From NCBI RefSeq assembly GCF_020360975.1, contig NW_025408670.1, positions 5,084,001 to 5,148,000 on the forward strand: a stretch of 64,000 bases of DNA. The letters are read 5' to 3'. The stretch is from Hirsutella rhossiliensis. Lineage: Eukaryota; Ascomycota; Sordariomycetes; Hypocreales; Ophiocordycipitaceae. The translations under genes were made by a program, and so were the position numbers. This document shows, in pieces, positions 1 to 13,427 of the stretch; the first letter of the stretch is position 1; every line of letters starts with the position of its first letter. The notes under the pieces are model-generated. The model was given only the letters and a program-made list of their open reading frames with translations, searched no databases and was not told the DNA's origin.

Positions 1-151
1 TGGGGCCCCGGAATGCAATCGTGGCTGATATCTTTTGTGAAATGGTAATATGTACATTTTGGTTATACATGCCCGACGCTGTCTTGAACAGCGCAAGGTC
101 GTGGCTTACATGGTATCACGCCGCCGGCAACTCCTACTTCGACCTTTGCCG

Positions 152-1316
152 TCATGAGTCGTGCTTTTTTGGCTTGATCAAGAGAAGGATGAACAGGCCC
201 GCAACGAGGAGGATGAGCAGGAGAATAATCTTTCTCTTGGTCGTTTTCCTCTGGTATCCCGACGCAACCTTGAGCTCCTTGTCGGCGCTTTTGACGTCCT
301 CATTCATTCGTTCCACGTTGTAGTCAATCCTGTCCAGCATGGTGCCTTGGTCAATGACCATTGTCTGCAGATCCCGGAAGAGATCTGATAGCCCAATGAT
401 GCCCTGGGCGATATCCTCAATCTCGCGCTCTCGTTGCGCAATGGCCGCGTCGTTGGAGTGCAGCATCTTTTTTTGCGACGCCGCCTGTAGCGTCGACTGT
501 GAGTACAGTCGGTCGGCGTCGGATTCTTGCAGGGAAGGGGAGAAGTAGGAGCCGGGCTGCGGCGTGGATGAGCGCTCGGCCGGGCTGGAGGTTGCCAAGC
601 CACCCATATCGCGAAGCTCTGCGTGAAGAGGTGAGCACTACGGAAAGACGGAGAGGAAGCTCGGCAGGAAAATGATGCAGCGTACTCTTGAGGTATGCGC
701 TCTGCTTCTTGCGAAAGCTCGCGCTAGCATCCTGGACTCTGGTTGCCAGTGATATCTGTATGTTCTTGGCCATGATCTCCTCGGCGCGGGCAAGGCCGCC
801 CGACTCCTTAGACTCGCGAACCGTCTGCTCGATGCGCTGGATGCACCGATGGCAGTCGTGAAAGCCTCGCGTGATTTCCTGGGTGAGCTTCTCGATTTGC
901 GCCTCTTCGGCCTTCTTGGCCTCGTCATCGTTGAACCCGGGCAAGACGTGTTTCTGATGCAGCTTTTCTAGCCGCTGGCCCTTGGTCGCAATGTCGGCAA
1001 GCAGCTCTGTGATCTCGTCTGAGATGTCGGCCCAGCGTGGGGGGAGCAGGTCCATCTCGATGACAGCATCGCCGTCGTCTTCGAAGGCGCCGCTCGAGAG
1101 CAGCCCGCGCCGATCGTCGTGTCCATAGCTGCTGCTCGAGTAGGCGTCGGAGAAGACGCCAGGCCCCACTCTGGGCTGACTCGGCTGTTTGGGATGATGC
1201 GCGTACGACTGCCGGTAGGAGATGTAGCTATGGAGGGAACGTTGTCAGCGGGTCGATCATGGGAACTGGTGAGCCAGGCGGACGGAGACGGACAGATTGG
1301 TGCGGTCCCGCCACAT
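152..1316 (-). CDS. TLG2: Syntaxin-16-type t-SNARE (Tlg2)
   Basis: Exons 1294-1316, 686-1227 and 152-618 (minus strand) give 343 residues. The first exon is only 23 bases; splicing at 1293/1228 restores the start MWRDRTNLYISYRQSY, the usual Tlg2/syntaxin-16 N-terminal peptide, which is known in the family to bind the SM protein Vps45. The second junction gives SAYLKKLRDMGGL. A Q-SNARE helix lies at about residues 241-310, with LFRDLQTMVIDQG around the zero layer, and a single hydrophobic anchor at about 319-336 is followed by a short lumenal tail ending in KKHDS. Family role: fusion of endosome-derived vesicles at the trans-Golgi network. It diverges from the calmodulin gene across about 1 kb. 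No frameshift or missing key residue is seen. Confidence 0.93.
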
Positions 1317-2328
1317 GGCGGACGCGCGGGAGGCGTTGTCGCAGCCGTCACGACGTGTGTTGGGCTGTACGTTGTTGCTGCTTGGACGGTCTGAGGCGGA
1401 AGATGCGCAGCTTTGGTGAGGTGATTAAGAGCCTCAGTGAGGGATGGTCGTGGGCGAGGCTCTTGCTTGGAGGTACCTACTAATCGACTAGGTTGAACAG
1501 AGCATTAGTACCTAGGTAGGTACGTACTGCTTAGGTGCGGAGTACTTTTCACTGGACAAGTGCCTGTCTTGTTGGAACTTGGGCGCCTTGCCAGGCCTGC
1601 CTCGCGGCACTGTAGAAGATGTGGCAGGTTCTGGCACGTCCTACAGTGGGGTCGCTGGTGCGAATTCCGATACGGAGTACCTCATGCGTCAAACGTCTGC
1701 CGATAAAGAGGCCGCCCGCACGGCTTCTAACCACCACTGCTGCCACCCCATCCCACCAGGTGCAGGGCCTCGATGCCTCTAAACATGCTTCGACATCGAC
1801 GCAGAAGCTGGAGCCAGTGCTGGAGCCAGTGCTGGAAACAGTGTCAAGGCCCAAATCACCTGTACGACTTTAGGCCTCTGCCGCCGGATTCGATGGGCGA
1901 CTTCACAGCACGTGCGAGGGTGCCCGTTTAGCGGCTGTCCAACCTCCAGGTACAGTACCTTGATGTGGCATCCAGGTCGCTAACTCCCTATCTGAGATAC
2001 CTGGCGACTACTCCATCCGACAGTCGGCTCTCGCAGAAAACGACTCGTGCTCATGTATCTTTCCAGTAGCCCCAGTAGACCTAAGCGTTTCAAGCCTGCC
2101 TTCTTGGCCGTCGACTCCTTTCATCCTCTCGTACCGCCCGTATACCCCCGCCGACCTTCGCACGCCCTGACACGAGTCGCCGCTGTGCCGCAAAGAAAAG
2201 CTCCCCGCCCTTGGGCGAGCCACGACTCCACCAAACCTCCTTTCCGACTTTCACACAGACGGCGCGCTCCCCTTGCACTTTCGACCAAGCCCGCACCGCA
2301 CACGACCATCTCATCGCCTTCTCTCGCC
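1317..2328. other. Divergent intergenic region, TLG2/calmodulin
   Basis: No convincing gene. It should hold the promoters of both divergent genes. A CCTAGG/GTAC palindromic tract lies near 1508-1530, a 12-base tandem repeat at 1807-1842, and a pyrimidine-rich leader runs up to the calmodulin start codon. Confidence 0.6.
1807..1842. repeat. 12-base tandem repeat, three copies
   Basis: Two identical copies of GCTGGAGCCAGT are followed by a third with two changes (GCTGGAAACAGT). Each unit is itself nearly palindromic. It lies in the TLG2/calmodulin intergenic region. Confidence 0.8.
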
Positions 2329-3325
<997 letters not shown>

Positions 3326-4419
3326 GGGAAATGATACCTTGTGTTTCAGATGGCCTGTCCGCCCGCATCATGACATGCAAGCACACACACACGCCTGGTT
3401 CGTGGTGTTAAACAGGCTTGCTATGGGCTCGAGCGGATGGGCGTCAAGTATCTGGGGGAGGCATAGGGAAGATTTCTTTTCTTTTCATCGTCGACGTCGA
3501 CGCTTCTGCGAGCGATCCGGGATCATTGACGGATTGGAAGGTGCGGAATGGTATGTTCTGGGGTTTCTGGGTTCTCAACCGGTTTCGTCTCGGCCATCAG
3601 TCTCTTGCAGCCAGTCCACCGGCTCTTGGAACCTCTCTTGGAGTTAGGCTCCAATTGATGTGTTCCTCACCAATCTGCTTGCCTGCGGTTCCTTGACGCA
3701 GCTCTGCTCGTCCGTAAACTCGTGGAGTGACTCTTTTCTTCTTAACCATTCCACCTAAATGATGTTGAAGGTGGGTTCGCCGACGTTGCAGAGCACACAT
3801 AATCGATCGCACTATGATGGATGCCACGGGCCTTGGAGGCACGAGTTTTACAGTAGATTTGGGCATGTATCTGTAGGAGCGCCAGCCATATCCATATGTG
3901 TCTTAAATTGAAAACTGCTCTTTGAAATTCAACAAGATAGGGTACAGTTCAACGCGAAGTTCCAGCCCGCACAAAGATATTGGAGGAGAGAAACGTCTAC
4001 GTTGTGTCCTTGCAGGCTCCCTCTGGTGAGCCGGAGAAAGTACCTACAGTACCTAGGTACCTATGTGCTGTACATACAGCAAGTCCCAGCTGTGATCGGG
4101 ACCTCTATTTTTCCGGCGCTCACGCTGGGAACTCTTGCTGCTAGAGCCTCCTGGCCCAGCCAGCACCCACGCCGAGTGCCCCACGTATGCTGGCCGCCCC
4201 GAGTCGCTGGACACGCAACACGGTGTGCCGAAATAACGTTATAACTCGACTCGACGTGCCATTACAGCCCCGTCAACAGCCGATCTTGGACTCGACTCGA
4301 ATCAGCCGTATTGGTCGCTGCTGACAAGCCTCGGCTAGACAGGCGGTGCTGTTCCTCGGACCGGCTGCCACTGCTCCAGATCGAGGCCCCCCCATCGCTT
4401 GGCTCCCGCCTGCTCCAAG
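3326..4419. other. Intergenic region, calmodulin/AP-1 gamma
   Basis: About 1.1 kb with no gene I can support. The left part is presumably the calmodulin 3' UTR. A tract of GTACCTAGGTACC-like palindromes lies at about 4043-4085. The right part must contain the AP-1 gamma promoter. Confidence 0.55.
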
Positions 4420-7189
4420 ATGAGTTCCTGTATGACAATCAGCGGCTGGTCTCCAACCCGTGCGTTTGCTTTGTACCGCTAACTGGCTCGGAAACCCAGT
4501 GAAACAGTTTATTCGCAATGTTCGCGCGGCCAAGACGATTGCAGACGAACGAGCAGTGATCCAGAAGGAGAGCGCTGCTATACGCGCCAGCTTCCGCGAG
4601 GAGAGCCATGACCATGGCGTCAGGTGTGTTGTGTGCCTATCCAACTGCTGCGCTTGCGAGTGTAGCTTGCCGTTGCGCCGTCTGCTTACCGACTCGGATC
4701 AGGCGCAACAACGTTGCGAAACTGCTTTACCTCTTCACCCTTGGCGAGCGGACGCACTTTGGACAGATCGAGTGCCTCAAGCTCCTGGCATCGCCCCGAT
4801 TTGCAGACAAGCGCCTGGGGCACCTTGCCACGAGCTTGCTCCTCGACGAAAACCAGGAGGTGCTAACTCTGGTGACCAACTCGCTGAAAAAGTAAGCCCC
4901 CTGCCTCTGTCGCGATGAGTTTCGCGGAACTAACACTCAGTACCAGTGATCTGGGTCACTCCAACCAGTACATCGTCGGCCTGGCCCTGTGTACGCTGGG
5001 CAACATAGCATCCATCGAGATGTCGAGAGACCTATTCCCCGAGATCGAGACGCTGGTTTCCACATCCAACCCCTACATAAGAAGAAAAGCGGCGCTCTGT
5101 GCCATGCGGATATGCCGCAAGGTCCCCGACCTGCAGGAACACTTTCTCGAGAAAGCAGCCCACTTGTTGGCTGACAGGAACCACGGTGTCCTTCTCTGCG
5201 GCTTGACACTCGTCACGAGCTTGTGCGAAGCCGATGAAGAGGAAGGGGGAGAGGAGGGTGTTGTCGAAAAGTTCCGAACATTTGTTCCTGGCTTGGTCAA
5301 GACGTTGAAGGGCCTGTCGACATCAGGATATGCCCCGGAGCATGATGTCACTGGCATCACCGACCCGTTTTTGCAAGTCAAGATCCTCCGGTTACTGCGG
5401 GTGCTCGCTGTCGGGGACGCCCATACGAGCGAACAAATCAACGATATCCTGGCGCAGGTCGCGACAAACACGGACTCGTCCAAAAACGTGGGCAACTCCA
5501 TCCTTTACGAGGCCGTCTGCACAATTCTCGACATCGAGGCCGACTCGGGGCTGCGAGTGCTCGGAGTCAACATCCTCGGCAAGTTTCTCACCAATCGAGA
5601 CAACAATATTCGCTATGTGGCCCTCAACACCCTCATCAAGGTCGTCGCCATTGAGCCCAATGCCGTCCAGAGACACCGCAATACGATTCTCGAGTGTCTG
5701 AGAGACCCAGACATCAGCATCAGGCGGCGTGCGCTCGACCTGAGCTTCACGCTCATAAATGAGAGCAACGTGCGAGTGCTCATCCGTGAGCTTCTGGCGT
5801 TTTTGGAGGTGGCGGACAATGAGTTTAAGCCAACCATGACCAGCCAGATTGGCATAGCCGCAGACAAATTTGCGCCCAACAAGCGATGGCACTTTGACAC
5901 GATGCTCCGTGTCTTGTCGCTGGCCGGTAACTACGTCAAGGAGCAGATTCTATCGTCGTTTATCCGTCTCATCGCAACTACCCCGGAGCTCCAGTCGTAC
6001 GGCGTGCGAAAACTGTACGCGAACCTCAAAAAGGACATTACTCAGGAGAGTCTGACGCAGGCCGGAGCCTGGTGCGTGGGCGAGCATGCCGATGCTCTTC
6101 TCAGCGGTGGCCAGCATGAAGAAGAGGAGCAGCTTGTCCAGAACGTCAAAGAGAGCGAGATTGTGGACCTGCTGGCGATGATATTAAATAGTAGCTACGC
6201 TACGCAGGTGGCCACCGAGTACATTATCACGGCTCTCATGAAGCTGACGGCCAGATTCTCGGATGCTTCTTCGGTAGAGAGGATACGCCGCATCCTGCAA
6301 ACCCACCAAACCAGCTTGGACGTCGAGGTACAGCAGCGGGCCGTCGAATACAGCAACCTTTTCTCCTTTGACCAGATCCGCCGCGGAGTGCTCGAGAAGA
6401 TGCCTCCTCCGCAAATTAAAGAGGAATCTCGTGTTCTCGGCCAGGCACCCACCAAGAAAGCCAAAGCAGCCAACCGGAAATCCAGGGTTGTAAGGCCCAC
6501 GGAGCAGGATCTGCTCGACATTATGGATGCGCCGGCGGTGGCACCTTCGAATGGCTCTCAAGCATCCAACTCGGACCTCCTCGCCGACATTCTCGGTGGC
6601 GGCACCGCGGCACCGCCTGCGTCATCAGCCTCGCCTGGGCCGCAGCAGTCGAACATGTCGTCAATCATGGACCTCTTCGGGTCCGAGCCTGGACAGTCGA
6701 GCTCGTCGCCAGCCGGTGCCTCGGCAGGGCTGGATCTCATGGGCTCCGTCGCTTCCCCGCCGCCGCAGGGCTCGCATTCGGCTTCGACGCCGACCAGCTT
6801 CCCTTGCTACGAAGCCAATGGTCTCAACGTTAGCATACAGATTCTACGCAACGCCGAGGGCATGATTCAAGCGACGGCTCGGTTCCAAAACGCGCCGGGC
6901 TCCGCACCTCTATCCGGCGTTGGTCTGCAGGCGGCCGTACCCAAGTCTCAAAAGATGCAGCTCCTCAATGTCTCGTCGTCGGAGCTTGCAGGCGGCGCTG
7001 CAGCCACGCAGATGATGAGAGTATCTGGCTGCAAAGGGGTAAGCTCTCGGTCATGATATCCATTGTCACTGTCCATGTCTCATTTACTGACGCTGTATAC
7101 AGCCACTTCGATTGCGCCTGCGAATTGGGTACGCGCACCCTTCTGCCGGGCAAGTGATCGACCAGGTCAACTGGACGGAACCGTCGTGA
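4420..7189 (+). CDS. APL4: AP-1 complex large subunit gamma adaptin
   Basis: Exons 4420-4429, 4500-4623, 4703-4891, 4947-7038 and 7103-7189 give 833 residues. The first exon is 10 bases; splicing yields [20 protein letters not shown], the standard gamma-adaptin start. Residues of about 10-580 form the armadillo-like adaptin trunk ([39 protein letters not shown]). A low-complexity Ser/Pro/Ala hinge follows at about 600-710, with DLLDIMD and [12 protein letters not shown] motifs, the latter resembling acidic clathrin/accessory-protein boxes. The C-terminal ear runs from about 715 to the end WTEPS. Role: clathrin adaptor for trans-Golgi/endosome traffic. It sits near TLG2, which acts at the same membrane, but no co-regulation can be inferred from the sequence. 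Confidence 0.95.
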
Positions 7190-7570
7190 AGGGGAGTTGA
7201 GGAGGAAAATGTGTCAGGGTGAGAGGTGCGGCTACGATTGGTATACGGTGCAAGGAGCTGTATGCGCACAGGAATCGGTGGCGAGCAAGCCTAGTTGTGT
7301 GGTTTTCGAGCGTCCTTGCCACGCCACAAGTCATAGGATATCTTGTATGTCTCTGCCTAGCTATGTGCAGCTTTGACAAGACGTTGGCGAAAGCAAGAGC
7401 GGATATGCCTGAGCACTCATGTCCGTGTGCCAAGGTGCGGAAATGCAGCGGCGCGGACACCGGGGCTGCCGGGTACGGATAGACCCTCACGGCCGGACGT
7501 AATACCTGACCCCAACCGCACTGCACCATGCTGACCTGACCGTCAATTGCTGGCCAGAGAGAGAGACGTC
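7190..7570. other. Intergenic region, AP-1 gamma/OXNAD1-like
   Basis: A 381-base tandem gap that should hold the end of the AP-1 gamma transcript and the promoter of the next gene. I see no gene and no repeat in it. Confidence 0.5.
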
Positions 7571-8696
7571 ATGGCCAACAGTATGCATTTGGAACGAACG
7601 GCCGGGGAGCCGAGACATGGTGTAATTCCTCCGCCGTCCCATCCTCGCCATCCCCCCCGTGTATTCGACTTCACCGTGGGCTTGATGAACTAACCGGGAG
7701 ACTCTTTGATTCGGTTCGTCTAGGAACTCGCGCAGGTCAACATCAGCCGCATAGACGAGGTCAACGAACGAATACGACTGTTCCGCCTGGAGCTTCAAGC
7801 AGGGCCTGTCAAGGTTTCACTCCCTCCCGCTGCGTCAACTTGGCCAACACATCATCTCTTCTCGCCCTTGATCGTCGATGCAGGTCCACGGCGCTTCATC
7901 TTGACAGACCACCGAGGCTGACCTGGCCCGACATGCTCAGTTCTCGCCCGGCCAGTGGCTGGACACGTATGTGCCGGGCGTCCCCAAGCCGGGCGGCTTC
8001 ACCATCACGTCGGCGCCCTCGGCCGCGTCCGCGTCCCGACGAGACCAGTCTCGGCCCCCGTTCCTCGAGCTCGCCGTGCAGCACAGCCCCGGCAACGCCG
8101 TCGCTGCATGGCTGTGGCAGCCCGCGCCGCGGGTCCTGGGCTGCGGGCTGCACGTGCGCATCGGCGGCAGCTTCGTCTTCCCGCCGCCGCCGTCATCGGC
8201 GGATCATTCCCTCGACGGCATCCGCAGGGTCGTTTTCGTGGCGGGCGGCGTGGGCGTGAACCCGCTCGTGAGCATGCTGCGATTCATGGCCGACGCGCGG
8301 CCCGACCTGGACGTCTGCGTCGTGTACGCCACCAAGGTGCCGAGGAGCGGGCAGCTATGTGACGTCTTGTTCCTCGAGACCATGGCGGAGCTCTTGGGCC
8401 AAGGTCGGCTACGGGGCACGCTTGGCCTGTACGTCACGAGAGCCCATGGCTGCGAGGAAACAGTCCCGGTGGAGGAGGGCGTACACACGTTGTGCGGCGC
8501 CCGCGTCGACGTCTCGGCTGCGCGCCTTTCCGGCGACGAGCTTCGCCGTCTGGTAAAGGACACGGACCCCGAGTCAACCCTTGTCTACATCTGCGGCCCG
8601 CCGGCCATGACCGATCAGCTTGTCGCGGCGCTCACGGCGGCGGGTGATGTGTCGACGGTTGACCCGAGGCGGGTCATGACAGAGAAGTGGTGGTAA
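7571..8696 (+). CDS. OXNAD1-type NAD-binding oxidoreductase
   Basis: Preferred exons 7571-7621, 7724-7813 and 7941-8696 give 298 residues. The model places HLERTAGEPRHG, then NISRIDEVNERIRLFRLEL, then FSPGQWLDTYVPGVPKPGG, a continuous ferredoxin-reductase-like FAD-binding barrel (GQWLD, GGFTITSAPS). The NAD-binding half follows with the glycine motif FVAGGVGVNPL and the terminal CGPPAMTD motif. This architecture matches the OXNAD1 family of small, probably mitochondrial reductases whose substrate is not established. Alternative splice sites exist (donor at 7676, acceptor at 7907) and keep the frame, adding 18 or 11 residues. No strong targeting sequence is visible. Its end lies 269 bases from the convergent NCBP3-like gene. 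Confidence 0.8.
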
Positions 8697-8965
8697 AAGC
8701 CGTGGTCGTTTGGCCCCCCCCCGAGCCCATACGAAACCGAAACGAGCCAAACGAGAGTGTGACCCCTGTGTCCCATGGTTCCAGAAAGGCCAAGTCAGGG
8801 GAAGCAGAGGTCAAGAGGCAAGAGACCCAATTCATTGAAGCGCCGTGGTGGTATCGCGTCTATCTAGCAGTATGTATGGCCACTTCCATAGTTTTCAAAT
8901 CATCAGCGCTGGCCTTCCCTTGTCACACTTTCTGCGTGCTTCCCCGCCTTGTCCTATGTCCTCCA

Positions 8966-10236
8966 TCACGAGAACAGGTCCTGCGCCTTTTGTCTCTGAT
9001 TGGACCGCTTCGTGTCCAGCAGCTCTTTGCCGGCGTTGCCCCCCCCTAGCCGGTCGGGGAACAGCTCTTTTGCGCTGGCTGCCGCCCCCTTGATGGAGAA
9101 GCTACCAGACTCGCCGCCGCGGCGCTGGCTTGCGAGACCACGAATACTGAACACGCCTGTCGTGGAAGCGACAGGGGCTGATACCACCTTGGGCATGTCC
9201 TCTTCTCGCAGGCTGGCCGAACCAATGGAGCGCTCCAGCTCATCTAACTGCCCGCCTCTGCCAGATGACTTGGTGGGAAAGAGCTCTTTGGTACTGTTAT
9301 CGGAAAGGCGACCCTTGACGGCGCGCGCGTGGTCTCTGTTCCTCCGCGACGAGGAAGCCATGAGATCCATGCGCACTCCATCGTCGTATTCTCGCCGCGG
9401 CGAGGCTGATCTATCTCTTCTTGCAGCGCGGTCCTGAAACAACTCCTTGCCGAGGTTCTCCTTGGCGTATGATCTGGCACGTTCTTCTGGGTCCGAGTAG
9501 CGCCTCGGCTGTGATGGCGCATCGTCGTACATGCTCGCTTCAAAGGGCTCGGGTTTATGAACGCTTGAACCGCGCCGTCTCCTGTCACCGCGGCCGGATT
9601 CGCCGTCCCGGTCGCGGTACCTCGACCGATTCTCGTGCTGCCGTCGCCGCCTCTCTTCGGGGTCGTGCTCAGGATGGAGGAGGTAATAGCGGCTTCGCAT
9701 GGCGGCGCCGGCCTCTTTCTTGTCGCTTCTGAGGGCGAAGCGCACCTGCAGGGAAACTTCTGGCTTGCCGTCCAAGGGCTTGGCCGGGAGTGTCTCACCA
9801 GCGGCGAGGGCCGTCGCGTCGGCAACCTCGATGGAACTGAGCGCTACAATTGCCTCGCGGGCCGTGGGCTCTGAGCTGAAGACAAGGTTGGCCGAGACAT
9901 CGTCAATCCATTCCACCCTGTCTACCGAGCCAAAGTGCGTCTTGACGTAGGCCTTCACGTCGTCTGTGTGCAAAGTATTGAGTCCCCGGATGTGGATCTT
10001 TGTAGGGACCTCAGCGCTAGACTCGTCATTGTCGATCTGCGGTACGTCGTCGGCAACTTCGCCAGGTTCCTCGAGCTCTTCAGGTTGCTGCAAGAGGCCA
10101 ACATCAGTATCGCGACGGCAAGGCCGCTGGTGGATAGGAGAAAGGTTGTGTGGCATACCAGAATGTCGTCTGCCCGCGCCAAATCGGTGTCGAGCGCATC
10201 TTGCTCGACATCGCCCATTTCAATGTCCAAATCCAT
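8966..10236 (-). CDS. NCBP3-like RNA-binding protein (DUF2414)
   Basis: Exons 10159-10236 and 8966-10087 give 399 residues. After an acidic leader (DLDIEMGDVEQDALDTDLAR), residues of about 55-140 form a degenerate RRM-like domain beginning TKIHIRGLNTLHTDDVKAYV and containing VEWIDDVSANLVF. This resembles the W-L-D-D segment of nuclear cap-binding protein subunit 3, with Ile for Leu. The remainder is basic, charged and disordered (RRRRQHENRSRYRDRDGE), with five recurring short motifs of the type KELFPxK or KELFQD (about residues 240-390, last one degenerate), an unusual internal periodicity. Likely a nuclear mRNA-binding factor; the assignment rests on the RRM-like part only. Confidence 0.75.
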
Positions 10237-10772
10237 CTTGAGGGGCTAAGTAGCAGGAAGCGTGGCGAAGAGCGAACGGCCTCGAAAAAGACAGCGAGGG
10301 AGGAGGTTGCAGCGGCGTCTCCCGAGCGCAGAGAAGATCAGGACGGGGGTGTTTGAAAGACGGCGTTGCGAGCACGATCTTGGACCCTTGTGGAGGCACG
10401 ATTGTCGAGAGCAAAAGAAAAATACGAGGAGAGGAGTCTTGTTTAGATAGATGAAGCCGGGAATGGATGTGGAATGCGATGCGCCGAGATGCTGATGCTG
10501 TGTTCGAGACTCTGTGCAGCCACTCACGCAGAGTGAAGCAGGTGGCTGTGCCAAGGACGCCACAATAACCTTATTAGATAAGTCCATAACTAGTATCAAG
10601 TACTCGAACGACCCCATGATAAGTTCACCAATAGTATCGTGAGTTGCCCTTTTTCCCACCCACACCGCCGACACACGCACGAGCTTCACCCTGCGTCGTC
10701 CTCGTCAAGGCGATAGCCCGCCTCGTCACTCTCCTCCGGAGATGCAGTGGCCCTCTTAGCCATCTCGCAATC
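10237..10772. other. Divergent intergenic region, NCBP3-like/SRP72
   Basis: A 536-base divergent region that should contain both promoters. No gene or repeat seen. Confidence 0.5.
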
Positions 10773-12803
10773 ATGCCCCAAAACACCGCCGCCTCGCTCA
10801 GCGCCTTGCTGCGGACCGCCACCATCGACGACCACGACGAGATTCTCAAGGCTGCCAATGCCGCCCTCAAGTCCAACAAGCGTGACGAGCTTGCACAGCA
10901 TACAAAAGTGGTCGCCCTGCTGAAGCTTGACCGGTTCGACGACGCCATCCGTGCCATTTCCGAAGGCGACGCCAAGCTCCAGACAAGATGCCTCCTCGAA
11001 AAAGCCTATGCCCTCTACAAGACGGGGAAGCTCGATGAAGCTGCCGCTGCCCTCGATTCAGCAGGCCTGGATAAGAGGAGCTCCAGCCATGTCGCCGCTC
11101 AGGTCGCCTATCGTGCCGAGAGGTTCAGCGAGGCCGAAGCCATCTACAAACGCCTCGTCGACGCTGATGCAGCCCAGGAAACCAATGACATTGGAATAAA
11201 CATGAAGGCCGCCCAGGCTCAGTCTGAGTGGCAAGGACGCCCGACTGCCTCCGTTTCTTCCTCGGGAAACCCACCGGAAATCTTCGAACTGTGCTACAAC
11301 GCCGCATGCGCCCACATCGCTCGGGCATTCCTCCAAACAGCCGCCGACCTCCTGCAACGCGCCGCCAAGCTGTGCGACGCCTCAGATGACTTGACAGAGG
11401 ACGAAAAGGTGGCCGAGCTGAAACCTATACTGGCCCAGCAGGCGTATGTATATGCCCGGCTGGGAGACACCCAAAAGGCTTCGGACCTCTACCGGTCACT
11501 AGACACGTCCAGGTGAGTCGCCATCTTCCCGAGCAATTGGTCACTGCCCTTTTGTGTGTTCCGACTGGAAATCAACTAACCATTGACTTTGCCCAGCGAC
11601 GCCGACCCCGAATTCGCCGTCTTGGCCCAAAACAACAAATCCGCGTTGGAACCTCAAGCAGCCAATCCATTTCTGCACCAGCGCCAGGCCGCGGCCTGGA
11701 TGTCCAGTGCCAACAATGCCAATTTATTCAGCTACCAATCCGCCGCGCTTATCCGCAACGCCTACTTGGTGGATCTTCAAGCTCACAAAGCAGACGGAGT
11801 CAGGGACAGGACGCGCAAGCTCTTGGGCAAGGAACGCCACCCCACCACAAATCTGGACGTCAATGCCACGTCCGTCATAAACGCCGCTGCTCAAACAGAC
11901 GGGTTGAACAGCAGGGAGACACTCCGTACAGTGGTTGCCTTGTCCAAGAAACGGCCAAACAGCGTTGGACTCATCGTCACCGTGGTGCAGCTATACGCCC
12001 GACACAAGTCTCTCGGGGCCGCTCTGTCTGTACTGGAATCGTTCCTCGCCCGCCTCGAGAGCTCCGCCGAAGAACATGATCAAGATGTCCGATTCAGTCC
12101 AGGATTGGTCGCCCTTGTAGTATCTTTGATGCGAGCCGTGAGAAGAGAGAGCTCCGCCAAGGCCGAACTAGTCAAGGCCGCCGCCTATTGGCGAGACAGG
12201 CCCGTTTCTTCTGCCACGTCGCTCCTCAGAGAGGCCGGTATCGAGCTGGCCAGGTCGTCGAACCCCGCCGACTTGTCGCTGGCAGTCTCTGCTCTCAAAA
12301 AGCTTCACAACGAGAATCAGCGCTCGCCAGTCATCTCGGCCGGTCTAGTGGCGGCTCTGGCCGCGTCCGATGCGCAACAGGTTGAACAGCACATTGCCGA
12401 GCTGCCCTCCATCGAGAGCTTGATCAAGGGCATAGATGTCGCTGCGTTGAATCGCGCGGGTGTTGCCACGGCGCCGAGCAATGCCTCCACCGCCACGAAG
12501 CGACCTGCTTCCGACGGCGCAATGGACGACAAGGCCGCCAAGAAGTCCAGGAAAAGGCGGAGGCTGCCCAAGAACCTTGTCGAGGGCAAGGCACTCGACC
12601 CGGAGAGGTGGCTGCCCCTCCGTGACCGTTCGACATACCGCCCCAAGGGAAAGAAAGGGAAGAGAAGGGTCGCCGAGTCGACGCAGGGCGGTGTCGTCAA
12701 GGACGAGGAAACATTGGAACTGGTGGGCGGAGGCGGTGTCAGGGTGGAGAAGACGCCGGCGGCTGGCGCGTCCAAGAAGAAGAAGAAGAAGGGGAAGAAG
12801 TAG
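10773..12803 (+). CDS. SRP72: Signal recognition particle subunit SRP72
   Basis: Exons 10773-11512 and 11597-12803 give 648 residues; the junction reads TSSDADPEF. The N-terminal two thirds are TPR-like helical repeats (ALNAALKSNKRDEL-type pairs, LLEKAYALYKTGKLDEAAAA, AYVYARLGDTQKASDLY). Near residue 580 is DPERWLPLRDRSTYR, the hallmark basic SRP72 segment that binds 7SL RNA with SRP68, followed by lysine-rich tails ending in a run of lysines. Role: cytosolic SRP component that directs nascent secretory proteins to the ER. Start chosen at the ATG preceding PQNTAASLSALL because the upstream open frame lies in the promoter region and has no similarity. Confidence 0.93.
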
Positions 12804-13427
12804 AGGGACGGGGAGCGGGTGTGATCGGCCGCCTTGGCCTCCCCGCGCGTGTATTGCCTACGTATACGCGACCCAGATATAAAAGGATATGTGAAACAGC
12901 TCGAATGCTGTTTCAAACCACCATGGCGTATGCGCCTCATCAGCTCCCCAGGCTGGATTTTGGTGAAGTGCGCTGTTGTCATATGCGTGGACCCGCCAGT
13001 CACGAGCAGTACAAGGTTGACGCAAAACACATCTTCTGGCTGCTTTTTGCCTTCTTTGGTTACATGAAGATATTTCCCGGCTTCCTCTTGCGCCCAGTGG
13101 ATTTCCCGCTGCGCCCGAGCCGTGGCTCATACAAGAGTCCACAAACGCAATATCCTTGTACTTCGGAGAAGGCACAGAGCCAGACCTTCTGGTCCTTATG
13201 GACAACCAGCCTCTGAACTCGCCACAGATCCTTCAGAAGGCTGAACAACAAGAATGATAAGAACAAGGCAGGCGGCGCCATTCTCTTCTGCATCACGTCT
13301 GCGTCAATTCCAGGTCTGATGCTTCCAGAACCTGATAATCGCGGGACTTGACTTTCATGTCGCTTCGGAATAGCCCCCCTTCCCCTCCCCCTTCCATTCT
13401 CTTTGCGTCTTTTCTTGTCGCCCGTGT
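12804..13427. other. Convergent intergenic region, SRP72/Syt1-like
   Basis: A 624-base tail-to-tail gap holding the two 3' ends. No gene supported. Confidence 0.5.
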
